From contig NZ_JAKRRW010000004.1 in NCBI RefSeq assembly GCF_026191635.1, positions 310,001 to 374,000 on the forward strand: a stretch of DNA of 64,000 nucleotides. The letters are read 5' to 3'. The first letter of the stretch is position 1, and every line of letters begins with the position of its first letter. Shown here in pieces: positions 37,822-46,966 of the stretch. The translations under genes were made by a program, and so were the position numbers. Source of the DNA: Photobacterium obscurum. Its GTDB lineage: Bacteria; Pseudomonadota; Gammaproteobacteria; Enterobacterales; Vibrionaceae. Under the pieces are notes generated by a model, which saw only the letters and a program-made list of their open reading frames with translations, searched no databases and was not told the origin of the DNA.

Positions 37822-39189
37822 TTACTTAGTTAGGTCGAAGTTCATCCAAACCATACGGTGGTCAGAAGAGACGCCTTTGCTGATACCCAGCTCTTCGTCG
37901 TATACCAGGTGGTAGCCATCTTCATCACTAGCAGGCCAGAAGACGCCTGAATCCGTAACAGTAAGATTCTGTGATGGGATAACGTGATCCAAGCGTAGTC
38001 CGCTCTTACTCGTAATATGCTCGATGTAAGGGGTATCTTTGTTGTCACCGGTACAGATCCCTAGATCGAAACACTCTTGGCCGCCTTTGCTTGTTGGTGT
38101 TTGGTAGCCAATAGTTGCACTGATATTAACAAGTGGATTCTTCAACAGATCATTGATTGCGGTTAAGTCACCATCCCCTTGAATCGGATCCGCGTTTAAA
38201 TCACCAGCTACGACAAACTTGCTGTCTGCCGGCAAACCACCATAGACATTATTATCGTCATACATGTAGTTTTTTGATTCAACGTAGTCATTCCAGAATT
38301 CAATTTCAGCGTGGTTACGCTTGATATTGTGTTCTGCGATGTTTTCCCAGATCGGCGGTGTTGGGTGTGAAACTAAAAAGTGGATAGTCTCCTCACCGGT
38401 AGGTGTTGGAATAATGACAGGAATATCTGCGTGGTTTTTAGATGAGAGTGGGAATTGCTCCCAAGCTTCGTCTTCGTACCATTTACTCTTACAAGTCATC
38501 CCTTCAGGGAATTTGCTCGGATCGTCACACTGAACGATGCGGATGCTTTCTTCATAGCCAGGCATATCTTTCCATTTGAAGTTCTGGAAAGTGCGCACGT
38601 TACTTTCATCAATCTCAAACTGTGAGAATACAGCAAAAGCATATTGGCCGTGATAGTTACCAAAGCCCCATGCGTCATCCTTAATGTCTGTCTTTTCACC
38701 GTCATTGTTCAGGTCAAAGCCGCTTGCTTTACCTGTGTTGGTAGCAATGTTTTTGCGGTATTCAAAGCTAATTGGCTCAACTTGGCTATTTTGTGCATAA
38801 GCAAGGTAGTTGTTATGGAAGCCATCAAGGGCTCTCATATCTTTTCCTGTACCTTTGTTATTAAATTCTGCCAGCAGGAAGACATTTGGGCGAGTACGTT
38901 GAATCGTTTCTGCCACATTTCGGATTTGAATTATTTTTTGTGCGGTTGCTTTTTTAGCTTCTGTCAGTGATTCGTCGTTATTCTTATAGCGATTAATCAG
39001 AGCTGTCTGATCATCGCGTGTCATCGACATTTCAAAAACTAGATCTTCATACGTATCACGATCAAAGGACAGGTTATAAGTCGCGAAGCGGGCTTCAGTA
39101 TACGTTTCGGTTGTGCTGTTGTCGCTGTTACAACCAGTTAGCGCGGCAAGAGCAATCGAAGCAGCAATAACACTACGAGCAAATTTCAT
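37822..39189 (-). CDS. Lipoprotein with endonuclease/exonuclease/phosphatase fold
   Basis: Exported protein whose lipobox LTGC (Cys20) marks it as a lipoprotein. The body matches the EEP superfamily: LAEFNN near residue 100 (metal Glu), VVAGDLNADP (nucleophile-region Asp and Asn) and a terminal SSDHRMVWMNF (catalytic Asp-His). The substrate may be a nucleic acid or a phosphoester. 455 aa from ATG 39189, which is seven bases after GGAA; the ATG at 39195 is too close to it. Expression is separate from the sel genes. Confidence 0.8.
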   Translation of the reverse strand: MKFARSVIAASIALAALTGCNSDNSTTETYTEARFATYNLSFDRDTYEDLVFEMSMTRDDQTALINRYKNNDESLTEAKKATAQKIIQIRNVAETIQRTRPNVFLLAEFNNKGTGKDMRALDGFHNNYLAYAQNSQVEPISFEYRKNIATNTGKASGFDLNNDGEKTDIKDDAWGFGNYHGQYAFAVFSQFEIDESNVRTFQNFKWKDMPGYEESIRIVQCDDPSKFPEGMTCKSKWYEDEAWEQFPLSSKNHADIPVIIPTPTGEETIHFLVSHPTPPIWENIAEHNIKRNHAEIEFWNDYVESKNYMYDDNNVYGGLPADSKFVVAGDLNADPIQGDGDLTAINDLLKNPLVNISATIGYQTPTSKGGQECFDLGICTGDNKDTPYIEHITSKSGLRLDHVIPSQNLTVTDSGVFWPASDEDGYHLVYDEELGISKGVSSDHRMVWMNFDLTK

Positions 39190-39569
39190 TTTCATTTCCG
39201 TTAATGTGGTAAGACCACGGCTAATGCTACATTTTTCTATGAAACTGTAATTGGGTGATTATGTGGCATGTGATGAAGATCATGATATTCCATTCCGCAT
39301 GTATAATATGCAGGCAGTTGGATGCTTTGGTAAACGTTTGCTTGTTGGTTATTTGTGCGAGCAAGCGTTTGCTTTGTTGCTTTTTGATAATGATTGGTTA
39401 TGAGCTGTGGCCGCGCGTATTAGCTTAACTAAGCACTTTATTGCTATGCTTTTTTTTGGGGTTTGTAAAATCATTGTCAGATTTGCTCTGAATGGGAGTT
39501 ATCGGCTAGGGGAATAATCGGGATATCTGTATTCTTCTGCCAGGTAATTATTTATTGAGAGTTTTATCA
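39190..39569. promoter_or_regulatory. Divergent promoter region of two lipoprotein genes
   Basis: 380 bases between divergent genes. It holds TATAAT at 39302 and two LacI-like elements, GTAAACGTTTGC (39330-39341) and GCAAGCGTTTGC (39361-39372), that could be operators. No gene was seen. Confidence 0.35.
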
Positions 39570-40514
39570 ATGCAAAAGTTGGTAGTAGCCGGGCTGGTTA
39601 GCCTTGCATTAGTGGGTTGTGGTTCTGATTCGTCAGGTAGTAATAGCAATACAGGGACATTTAATCTGGCTTTCTCAGATGCACCTGTTGATGATCTGAC
39701 CAAAGTTTGTGTTGCTTTTGATCAGATCTCGGTAAAGCACACCAACGGTAGCGAATCTAGTTGGGGCACGACCTCCTTTGCTGCCGATGAAAGCTCTGAA
39801 GAATGTATTCCTGACGGTATGCTCATCCCTGAAGATGCAGACGGTAATCCAGAATTTATGGTGATCAACCTAATGGCCTATCAGGGTGAAAATTCTCTGC
39901 AGGTGCTTAGTGACGAGCTCATGCAAGCTGGCAAATATAACCAAATGCGGCTATCGGTATTGGAAAAAGGCAGCTATTCTGACGGCACTCCTTATTCGCA
40001 TGTTGTGACTGATACGAATGATACTCAGGGAATTCGAGTACCAAGTGGTGAGTTAAAGCTTGATGGTTTTGAGGTTACTGCGGAAGCAACTCAAAGATAT
40101 ACTCTGGAATTTGATCTGCGTAAGAGTATGGTTGAAAACGCTAACGGTTATCAACTGAAGCCGCGTGGTGTTCGCCTTGTAAACAATGAAGATGTCGCGA
40201 CCATTTCGGGAGCTGTGCTAGAAGAAAGCGAAGCATGCGGTGGTGTTATCGAGGATGCTTTTGTCTATGTCTATAACGCACCAACAGATACTCATGGTGA
40301 TTTGGCTTCTGAATTCGAACCTTACACTTCAGCGGCGGTTGATCCAGTAAGCCGTGAGTTTGAAATTGGCTATGTGCCTCTGGATAATTACAATATTGCA
40401 CTTATCTGCAACGGTAGTGAAGATGACCCAGAGAAAGCGGGTGACTACCTGGATATTTACAGTGTCGTGGAAGATGAACCCCTGCCGGCTTTGGGTATGA
40501 CGATATATTTCTAA
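39570..40514 (+). CDS. DUF4382 lipoprotein
   Basis: Predicted surface or periplasmic lipoprotein of 314 aa. Lipobox LVGC gives Cys17, followed by a short low-complexity Ser/Gly linker. The DUF4382 domain (about 28-200, FNLAFSDAPVDDLTKVCVAFDQISV) is a beta-sandwich of unknown role found in marine gammaproteobacteria. The frame opens at TTG 39555; ATG 39570 begins a proper signal peptide. It is strongly acidic. It is divergent from the EEP lipoprotein and may share its regulation. Confidence 0.82.
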   Translation: MQKLVVAGLVSLALVGCGSDSSGSNSNTGTFNLAFSDAPVDDLTKVCVAFDQISVKHTNGSESSWGTTSFAADESSEECIPDGMLIPEDADGNPEFMVINLMAYQGENSLQVLSDELMQAGKYNQMRLSVLEKGSYSDGTPYSHVVTDTNDTQGIRVPSGELKLDGFEVTAEATQRYTLEFDLRKSMVENANGYQLKPRGVRLVNNEDVATISGAVLEESEACGGVIEDAFVYVYNAPTDTHGDLASEFEPYTSAAVDPVSREFEIGYVPLDNYNIALICNGSEDDPEKAGDYLDIYSVVEDEPLPALGMTIYF

Positions 40515-40529
40515 CTCGCCCCGATATCT

Positions 40530-40554
40530 AAGCCCGCTGATTCAGCGGGTTTTT
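40530..40554 (+). terminator. Rho-independent terminator
   Basis: CCCGCTG-ATT-CAGCGGG followed by TTTTT after the DUF4382 gene. Confidence 0.88.
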
Positions 40555-40736
40555 ACTGTCAATAACTGCCTTAAAATCAACCAATTATTCTCCGAGCTTC
40601 ACGTTTTTCCGTATCTAAAGGGCGTAGAATCTTTCGTTATCTCCTACGGGAGCCAATGTCAGCCCTCCAATCTTCTGTCATCACCACAGATAAATCATCG
40701 AGGACTGATTGCCGAAAATTAGACTGGAGGGATACC

Positions 40737-42452
40737 ATGACGATAGGCAAATACCTGCGTTGGAAAGATGAAGAAGGTAATGAATTTAGACCTGTATCTT
40801 TAACAGGGACCGAACTGCTCAACGACCGGACACTCAATAAAAGTACTGCATTTACCTACGAGGAAAGAGAGGCTTTTCAGTTGAGTGGCTTGTTACCTCC
40901 GCGCGTGCAGACATTCGATGATCAACTCAATCGCGTTTATGATGGATTTAGAAACGCGTCTACTGATATTGAAAAATACCTTTTCTTGCGTGCACTGCAA
41001 GATCGAAATGAAACCTTGTTCTATGCGTTGTTATCTCAGCATATCGAAGAGATGACACCGATTATTTATACCCCTACGGTAGGTAAAGCCTGCCAGGAAT
41101 TTAGCCACCGTTATCAGAAGGCTCGTGGTTTATACATTACCGAAGACAATGTCGACAACATGGGTGAACAGGCTCGTCACTTTACCGGTAAAGATATTAA
41201 AATCATCGTGGTGACGGATAGCCAGGGTATCTTGGGGCTCGGTGACCAAGGTGTCGGCGGTATGGGTATTCCTATTGGTAAGCTATCGCTTTATACGCTG
41301 GGGGCGGGTATTCATCCGGCTCACTGTTTGCCGATAGCTTTGGATGTTGGTACCGATAACCAAGATTTGCTGGATGATCCAATGTATCTTGGTGTGCCTC
41401 GCAAGCGTATGCGTGGCGAGGAATATAAAACCTTTATCAACAAATTTGTTCGTCAGGTTAAACACCATTTTCCGAAAGCGGTGTTGCAGTGGGAAGACTT
41501 CAGTAAATCGAATGCTTTCGATAACTTGTCTGATTATGAGGAATTTCTTCCGTCGTTTAATGATGATATCCAGGGCACCGGTTCGGTGGTACTCGCGGGT
41601 ATTCTTGGCGCGGTTAAAATTAAAGGCGAGTCTTTGGTTGATCAGACCTATGTGGTTTATGGCGCCGGTGCTGGTGGTGTAGGCGTTGCCGATCAAATAT
41701 TTGCCGGCTTGTTGAAAGAGGGCTGTTCCCATGCTTCTGCCCGTGATCGCATCTTTATTCTCGACTCTCAAGGCTTGGTATTTGATGATCGTGATGGGCT
41801 GGATGAGTATAAGAAGCGTTATGCTAAGCCACGTTCACTGGCAGAAAACTGGCATACGGAAGAGCTTGGCAAAGTGTCTTTGACCGAGTTGATTAATAAC
41901 CATCCTGTTACCGTGCTGCTTGGCACTAGCGGTATTGGCGGTGCGTTCAAGGAAGAGCATATCCAGAAGATGATGGAATACACCAAGCGCCCAATGGTGT
42001 TCCCGTTATCCAATCCGACCGCGAACTGCGAAGCCCTACCGGAAGATATCTATAAATGGAGTGACGGCCAGGCAATTGTTGCGACGGGTAGCCCATTCGA
42101 CAATGTGATTTACAATGGTCATGAGTACCGTATTGGCCAAGGCAATAATGTCTTTATCTTCCCGGGTGTAGGTTTAGCTGCAATTGCCTCCAAGACGAAG
42201 AAAATCACTTTGGATATGTTCACGATGGCATCTTATGCGTTGGCGGAATGTGTATCTGAAGAGGACTTGGCTGCAGGTTGCGTTTATCCGAGGATCAGTG
42301 AGCTGAAAGCAGTATCGCTTCGTGTCGCGACGAGTATTTTAACGAATATGCAGGCGACGGATCCGATGAGTATCTTGCGAGGTAAAGATGTTAAGCAAGA
42401 GCTAGCTGAACATATGTGGGAGCCGGTTTATTTGCCTTACCGTAGAGTCTAA
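40737..42452 (+). CDS. maeA: NAD-dependent malic enzyme
   Basis: Oxidatively decarboxylates malate to pyruvate with NAD+. 571 aa, close to E. coli MaeA (565). IYTPTVGKACQEF (catalytic Tyr), GDQGVGGMGIPIGKL, FNDDIQGTGSVVLAG (metal-binding Asp) and VYGAGAGGVGVADQ (NAD loop) are conserved. The frame opens from 40656, but ATG 40737 follows GGAGGG and starts at the family N-terminus. It is a single-gene unit. Confidence 0.94.
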   Translation: MTIGKYLRWKDEEGNEFRPVSLTGTELLNDRTLNKSTAFTYEEREAFQLSGLLPPRVQTFDDQLNRVYDGFRNASTDIEKYLFLRALQDRNETLFYALLSQHIEEMTPIIYTPTVGKACQEFSHRYQKARGLYITEDNVDNMGEQARHFTGKDIKIIVVTDSQGILGLGDQGVGGMGIPIGKLSLYTLGAGIHPAHCLPIALDVGTDNQDLLDDPMYLGVPRKRMRGEEYKTFINKFVRQVKHHFPKAVLQWEDFSKSNAFDNLSDYEEFLPSFNDDIQGTGSVVLAGILGAVKIKGESLVDQTYVVYGAGAGGVGVADQIFAGLLKEGCSHASARDRIFILDSQGLVFDDRDGLDEYKKRYAKPRSLAENWHTEELGKVSLTELINNHPVTVLLGTSGIGGAFKEEHIQKMMEYTKRPMVFPLSNPTANCEALPEDIYKWSDGQAIVATGSPFDNVIYNGHEYRIGQGNNVFIFPGVGLAAIASKTKKITLDMFTMASYALAECVSEEDLAAGCVYPRISELKAVSLRVATSILTNMQATDPMSILRGKDVKQELAEHMWEPVYLPYRRV

Positions 42453-42474
42453 CCCTCTCCAAACTTAGTGCTAT

Positions 42475-42505
42475 AAAGCCCAGCTTTTGCTGGGCTTTGC
42501 TTTTT
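42475..42505 (+). terminator. Rho-independent terminator of maeA
   Basis: AAAGCCCAGC-TTTT-GCTGGGCTTT stem followed by T residues. Confidence 0.92.
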
Positions 42506-42650
42506 GCGCCAAAGATTTTGCTTTTTAGGTCAGTGGCTTAATACTCGATCTGACTCCTATCAAATAAAGCTCTCAAAATTTAATATTAATTTATTGAGTG
42601 CTCAGAATTTATGACATCTCATAAACGAAGCAAAGTCGAGGAGGTGTGTG

Positions 42651-42770
42651 ATGATCATGTCTTTAATCCTTTCAAAGCTTAAGCAGTTAGCCATCTTTAG
42701 TCTCTATGCCGTGGTTGCAATAGGACTATGGCTAATGATGATGCACCATATTTTTGCTTTAATCCGATAA
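42651..42770 (+). CDS. Small single-span membrane protein, 39 aa
   Basis: A short ORF that is easy to miss. GAGGAGGTG at 42638-42646 is a near-perfect ribosome site, set best for ATG 42657 (37 aa) or ATG 42651 (39 aa). The product has a basic start (SKLKQL), one hydrophobic helix (AIFSLYAVVAIGLWLMMM) and a C-terminal HHIFALIR. It resembles small inner-membrane accessory peptides in style but no family was recognised. The strong ribosome site is the main support. Confidence 0.5.
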   Translation: MIMSLILSKLKQLAIFSLYAVVAIGLWLMMMHHIFALIR

Positions 42771-42810
42771 AGAGCCATTTCAAGGCGCAGGGTGCTGAGT
42801 GGTCAAAGCC

Positions 42811-43143
42811 TTACATTTGCCTGTTTCTCTGCGCCCATAATCCAACAAAAATAAATGTTACTACCACAATACAAAATAGCCACTGGCTCGGTATTTGGCT
42901 TAACTGCCTGGCAAGCCAAGGGGCCGCTGACACAATTAAGAAACCATATCCAAATGCATTGACTAAAATAAAGGCCAAGGTACGTAACACAAAGTTAGTA
43001 CCAGATAGGTGTCGTCTGAGGAGCCGGTTAATGTCTGCGCCAAATATTACCAGCAGACAGGCAACCATAGCTGTTGAAATTTCGCTTAGCCAGGGGCGTA
43101 TGAATTGACCAGAGTCGGCGAGCAGTGCAATTAATGTATTCAT
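42811..43143 (-). CDS. DUF3392 membrane protein
   Basis: 110-residue inner-membrane protein with three hydrophobic helices. STAMVACLLVIFGADINRLLRR and FVLRTLAFILVNAFGYGFLIV match the DUF3392 family of Vibrionaceae and related bacteria. The function is unknown. The open frame extends to 43278, but ATG 43143 corresponds to the family start (MNTLIALLADSGQFIRPWL). No clear ribosome site is visible. Confidence 0.75.
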   Translation of the reverse strand: MNTLIALLADSGQFIRPWLSEISTAMVACLLVIFGADINRLLRRHLSGTNFVLRTLAFILVNAFGYGFLIVSAAPWLARQLSQIPSQWLFCIVVVTFIFVGLWAQRNRQM

Positions 43144-43374
43144 TATGTATCGATATATAAAGCGGCGGATAATGACCAGAATACTGACTCTGGTTAAACT
43201 TAAAAATGACACTAATGCTTGCTTGTAAGGGTGATCACATTTAGCGGGTGGTATCAGAGCAAAAAACAGCCGATACACCTTAGTATGTGAGACGTGATTG
43301 AAGTAACAAACTTTGCATCTGTCAGAATAAACAAAGATAATCCGGGATTAAATTACGGCTATAGGCATGCTTTC

Positions 43375-43788
43375 TTGTTAACTATCTCCAACACTGTCCA
43401 ACTTGCTGACTGGGAAATTGAAATTACGGCGATTCGTGCTCAGGGGGCGGGTGGCCAGAACGTCAACAAAGTTTCCAGTGCAATTCATCTGCGTTTTGAC
43501 ATTAAGCGTTCATCACTTCCGCCTTTTTATAAAGAGCGTTTGCTGAAGTTGTCTGATCACCGAATAACTAAAGATGGGGTGATCATCATTAAGGCACAGC
43601 AATATCGTACTCAAGAGCAAAATAAAGAAGATGCGTTAATGCGGTTGAAGGAATTAATCCAGTCTTCGGCGGTCCAGCAAAAAGCGAGACGGGCGACCAA
43701 GCCGACAAAAGGGTCTCAACGTCGTCGAATGGACAAGAAAACCCAGCGTGGACAAACCAAAACCTTACGTGGCAAGGTGAAGTTTTGA
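43375..43788 (+). CDS. arfB: Ribosome rescue factor ArfB (YaeJ)
   Basis: Peptidyl-tRNA hydrolase that frees ribosomes stalled at mRNA ends. The catalytic GGQ is at residues 26-28 (RAQGAGGQNVNK), followed by SSAIHLRFD. The basic C-terminal tail (KKARR.., QRRRMDKKTQRGQ) would lie in the empty mRNA channel. The domain start falls at TTG 43375 (LTISNTVQLADW), giving 137 aa, the family length, with AGG upstream. The frame is open to GTG 43294 but the extra N-terminus is not family-like. Confidence 0.9.
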   Translation: MLTISNTVQLADWEIEITAIRAQGAGGQNVNKVSSAIHLRFDIKRSSLPPFYKERLLKLSDHRITKDGVIIIKAQQYRTQEQNKEDALMRLKELIQSSAVQQKARRATKPTKGSQRRRMDKKTQRGQTKTLRGKVKF

Positions 43789-43880
43789 GCAGGTTAACAC
43801 TTTCGCTTATTATTTCGTGAAAGCTCGCCCGATAGCGTTTAGTTTCACCGTTATCATGATGATTTACAAAGGTGATATGG

Positions 43881-44330
43881 ATGTCTGAAAAGAAAACGTG
43901 CCAATTGCTCCAGCTTTTTTTCCGAGAGTCTGAGCGCGCAAGATTACTCGACGTAGATGCATTGCCCGAGCTTAACTCACATGAGCAAACAAGCATGCAT
44001 GAGTGGCTGGCAGGTAAACGGAACTTTTCTCGCGATGAAATATCACCGCAGCATTGGATAAAGACATGTAGTGCGGGTTATATCACTGAATTGATCTTAC
44101 ACCCAGATGGTTCACTGGATGAATTTACGCTATTTAACCGCCAGCGTACGGCGGGTTTCTGGGAATTGGTTGACGGGGTCATCGAAATTGAAATCTATAA
44201 AGGTGAAAACCGGTATCGCAGCGCCGTTATTGCCAATAAAAATACCAATATCCACTCTGCCATTGAGTATAAGAATGGCGAACTGCACTCCTACTTAAAA
44301 CTGGCACAAACCCGACCTGTCATCTTTTAG
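43881..44330 (+). CDS. Hypothetical protein
   Basis: 149 residues, soluble, no signal peptide or membrane helix. It starts with ATG 43881, seven bases after AAGGTG; a GTG in the same frame at 43872 is less well placed. Features are CQLLQLFFRESERARLLD near the N-terminus and a beta-rich C-terminal half (ELILHPDGSLDEFTLFNRQ; GFWELVDGVIEIEIY). No family was recognised. It is followed by the aspartoacylase gene after 89 bases. Confidence 0.6.
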   Translation: MSEKKTCQLLQLFFRESERARLLDVDALPELNSHEQTSMHEWLAGKRNFSRDEISPQHWIKTCSAGYITELILHPDGSLDEFTLFNRQRTAGFWELVDGVIEIEIYKGENRYRSAVIANKNTNIHSAIEYKNGELHSYLKLAQTRPVIF

Positions 44331-44419
44331 TGTGTTTTCACTGGCAAATTGTTAATGAAACTGGTATTCATTTTAGTGTATTGAGATGAATATCCAGCTG
44401 ATAAGTGAGAGCCTGAACT

Positions 44420-45316
44420 GTGAATACAAGGACGAATACAATCAATTCGGTTGCTGTCGTTGGCGGCACGCATGGTAACGAATTTAGCGGTATCTACCTG
44501 CTGCGCAAATGGCAGCAGAATCCCCAAGTGATCTCCCGAGACTCGTTCTCCTCCCAAATGGTTTTTGCTAATCCGAAAGCGTTTGAGGAAAACAAGCGCT
44601 ACCTCGATTGTGATATGAACCGCCAGTTTAGTCTCGATGATCTGAACAATCAGGATCTGGCCAACTATGAGCAAAGTCGCGCCAAAGCGATTAATGCTCA
44701 GTTAGGTCCTAAGGGGAATGCCAAGATAGACTTCATTATCGACTTGCACAATACCACCAGTAATATGGGACCATCCCTGATCCTACTTCAGAGCGATGCG
44801 TTCAACCGTAAAATGGGGGCTTATGTTAAAGCTAAAATGCCCGATGCGGTTGTGGTGCTAGAAGATCAATCTTCTGTTGAAGAGCATTATTTTCTTAGCT
44901 CGATCACCAACCAAGGTGTAATTGTTGAGGTTGGCCCTCAGCCACAATCCGTGATCCGTCAGGATGTACTCGATTGGATGGAGGAAATGACTCAACATAT
45001 TCTGGACTATGTCGAACTTCACAATACCGATGCACTGCCTGAACTTCCGGCTAGCTATGAAGCATATAAATATGAAGAGACATTGAAGTTACCGGAAGAT
45101 GCAAACGGAGAACGTATTGGAATGGTACACAAGAATGTCCAGGATGCCGATTTCAAACCGCTGCATGCCGGTGATCCGATTTTCACATTGTTTGATGGCA
45201 CTGAAGTTTACTGGGAAGGGGACTACGAAGCATATCCTCACTTTATCAATGAAGCAGCCTACTATGACAACAACCTTGCGATGTCGCTGGCTAAGAAGGT
45301 AGTTGTCGAGGTATAG
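44420..45316 (+). CDS. Aspartoacylase (AstE/ASPA family)
   Basis: Zinc deacylase that releases acetate (or another acyl group) from N-acyl-aspartate or related amino acids. Zinc ligands are in GGTHGNE (15-21; His18, Glu21), with CDMNRQF, DLHNTTSNMGPS (third ligand) and the catalytic VEVGPQP. 298 aa, the length of eukaryotic-type aspartoacylase (ACY2/ACY3) rather than succinylglutamate desuccinylase. GTG 44420 is the start. The substrate is inferred from family only. Confidence 0.83.
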   Translation: MNTRTNTINSVAVVGGTHGNEFSGIYLLRKWQQNPQVISRDSFSSQMVFANPKAFEENKRYLDCDMNRQFSLDDLNNQDLANYEQSRAKAINAQLGPKGNAKIDFIIDLHNTTSNMGPSLILLQSDAFNRKMGAYVKAKMPDAVVVLEDQSSVEEHYFLSSITNQGVIVEVGPQPQSVIRQDVLDWMEEMTQHILDYVELHNTDALPELPASYEAYKYEETLKLPEDANGERIGMVHKNVQDADFKPLHAGDPIFTLFDGTEVYWEGDYEAYPHFINEAAYYDNNLAMSLAKKVVVEV

Positions 45317-45332
45317 CACGCGGTGGTGAAGT

Positions 45333-45360
45333 AAAGCAGTTCCTAGGGGCTGCTTTTTTG
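45333..45360 (+). terminator. Rho-independent terminator
   Basis: AAAGCAGTTCC-TA-GGGGCTGCTTT with two G-T pairs and a T-run, after the aspartoacylase gene. Confidence 0.8.
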
Positions 45361-46195
45361 TATTCATCTGTGAGCACTTTCTTTTGGCTTAAAGTGCTGG
45401 TTATATCTATGCAAAAAAGCCAACTTGATATTCGAACGCTATCAATTCAAATACTGGCTTATGATCCACTGGTATTCTATATTGACGGAAGGAATATGAG
45501 ATAAATTTTCGCCGTTATTTAGCTAGAGTAGTGATTGTTTTTTAAACTAGAATAAATTCATATTTTGGCTTTAAAGATATATTCGTTTGACTTTTATTGA
45601 TTGGTAAGTGATTAATTAAACGTATCTATTTATTTAGTAGAATGCTTATAACACAACTGATGCGTGCTGATTCATATCTGTGGGAATAACGGTCGTTTGG
45701 TTTTATTTTTGTACTAATGTTCATTGTTAAAGAAAGCAAGGAGTTCAATAGTGAGTTGATGAAAATGGTACAAACAAGAATAATACTTGATGAAATCGAC
45801 ATATTAACTTACTGATATTACCATATTAAACATGTTGAGTAGTGACTTGGTGTTATGTAAGCTATTGCAATAGCAAGCTGGAACTAATGGTCTTCTCGTG
45901 ACAAATTGCAATTGTATTAATAAAAAAAGAATTAAACGAAATTTTTGGCAACGCATATTTTTCAATGCGGTTTTCCAATGTAAGAAATGCGGTAAGGTAT
46001 TTAAGCTATGAGTAAGAGCTCATTGTTAATTAAAAAGAAGATTAGATATAAATCTCAGGCCGTATTAATGAAAACAAAAAAGCATTTTTTGAAAAGATAT
46101 GATGTCAATCAGGAAAAATCTGAGTTCAAATTCTAAATAAATACTATTTTTATATATTTTTATTCGTATTCTAAATTGTTGATCTTTTGTGTTTT
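45361..46195. other. Long AT-rich region, mostly empty
   Basis: About 835 bases without a large gene. A possible small basic ORF at 46008-46136 is listed separately. No RNA gene or mobile element was recognised. Confidence 0.45.
46008..46136 (+). CDS. Possible small basic protein, 42 aa
   Basis: ATG 46008 (MSKSSLLIKKKIRYKSQAV...) to TAA 46136. It is rich in Lys, with GGTAAGG about ten bases upstream. No family is known and the surrounding AT content makes chance likely. Confidence 0.25.
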   Translation: MSKSSLLIKKKIRYKSQAVLMKTKKHFLKRYDVNQEKSEFKF

Positions 46196-46396
46196 ATGAT
46201 TGATTTTAATAAGTGCATTCAAGAAATTAATGGTCTGCAAGACAGTCAGAGAAAAGTAGTCGAGCTTCAGAAGCTTGTTCGACTTTCTATAATGCATTGT
46301 AATAGTAAACAGACAGCTGTTTTATTGGATATGTTAGATGGGGCACAAAGAGATTTCGAAGTGACCTACGAGAGCACAAGTGAACATTACTACTAG
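46196..46396 (+). CDS. Hypothetical protein, 66 aa
   Basis: A soluble, helix-rich small protein (DFNKCIQEINGLQDSQRKVVELQKL). ATG 46196 is taken over a TTG at 46187. No ribosome site is evident. A terminator-like stem follows at 46434, which is mild support for a real gene. No family was recognised. Confidence 0.4.
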   Translation: MIDFNKCIQEINGLQDSQRKVVELQKLVRLSIMHCNSKQTAVLLDMLDGAQRDFEVTYESTSEHYY

Positions 46397-46433
46397 TGAT
46401 AGGCTACAGTAACCTCCGTAATCCCAATCCTCC

Positions 46434-46458
46434 AAAGGCCGCACAAGCGGCCTTATTT
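46434..46458 (+). terminator. Terminator-like hairpin
   Basis: AAGGCCGC-ACAA-GCGGCCTT stem with a short ATTTG tail, between the convergent 46196 and DODA-like genes. Confidence 0.55.
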
Positions 46459-46471
46459 GTATTTGAATAAA

Positions 46472-46804
46472 CTAGTCTGTTTCACAGTTTTCAAATATTT
46501 CCGTATGTACTGCAAGCTCCTCTCCTAGCCAATAAGCGCCGCTGGTATGATCTGCTAAAGCATTGCTTGTCACCGGGTGAATCAGGACTGAAAGGCCGGC
46601 GCGGTGTTGGTCAAGCCATTCGATAAAACCGTATTGATTGTCGTTGAAATGGACCTCGAACATCGGTTTGTCATGTGGGCCGACACGTCTGTTTACCAGA
46701 GGGAAAATGGACGTAACGTCGATTCGACTCAACTTGATTTGCTGGTAGATTTGTTCGGCAATGGGCTGTTGAGTGAGATCAAAATAGATATGTGCATGAT
46801 ACAT
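46472..46804 (-). CDS. DOPA 4,5-dioxygenase-like protein
   Basis: 110-residue protein of the DODA family (extradiol ring cleavage in fungi and some bacteria). YHAHIYFDL (metal His), RVGPHDKPMFEVHF, LSVLIHPVTSN and DHTSGAYWLGE are all conserved. The bacterial substrates are mostly unknown. It lies 162 bases after the amidotransferase and could be the last gene of that operon or independent. Confidence 0.8.
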   Translation of the reverse strand: MYHAHIYFDLTQQPIAEQIYQQIKLSRIDVTSIFPLVNRRVGPHDKPMFEVHFNDNQYGFIEWLDQHRAGLSVLIHPVTSNALADHTSGAYWLGEELAVHTEIFENCETD

Positions 46805-46966
46805 GTCTTCGCCTCAGTGTCTTTTTCATTACTTTTTACTAGTGTATGAAACTGACCGATTGACACCATAGTGATGAGCCGATGAATTTGTTCAGCTATT
46901 TTGAACGATTCTACACTGGGAATAGCTGTGAACTGACTCCCAGCGGTGTTCTGAATGGTTAGATAA

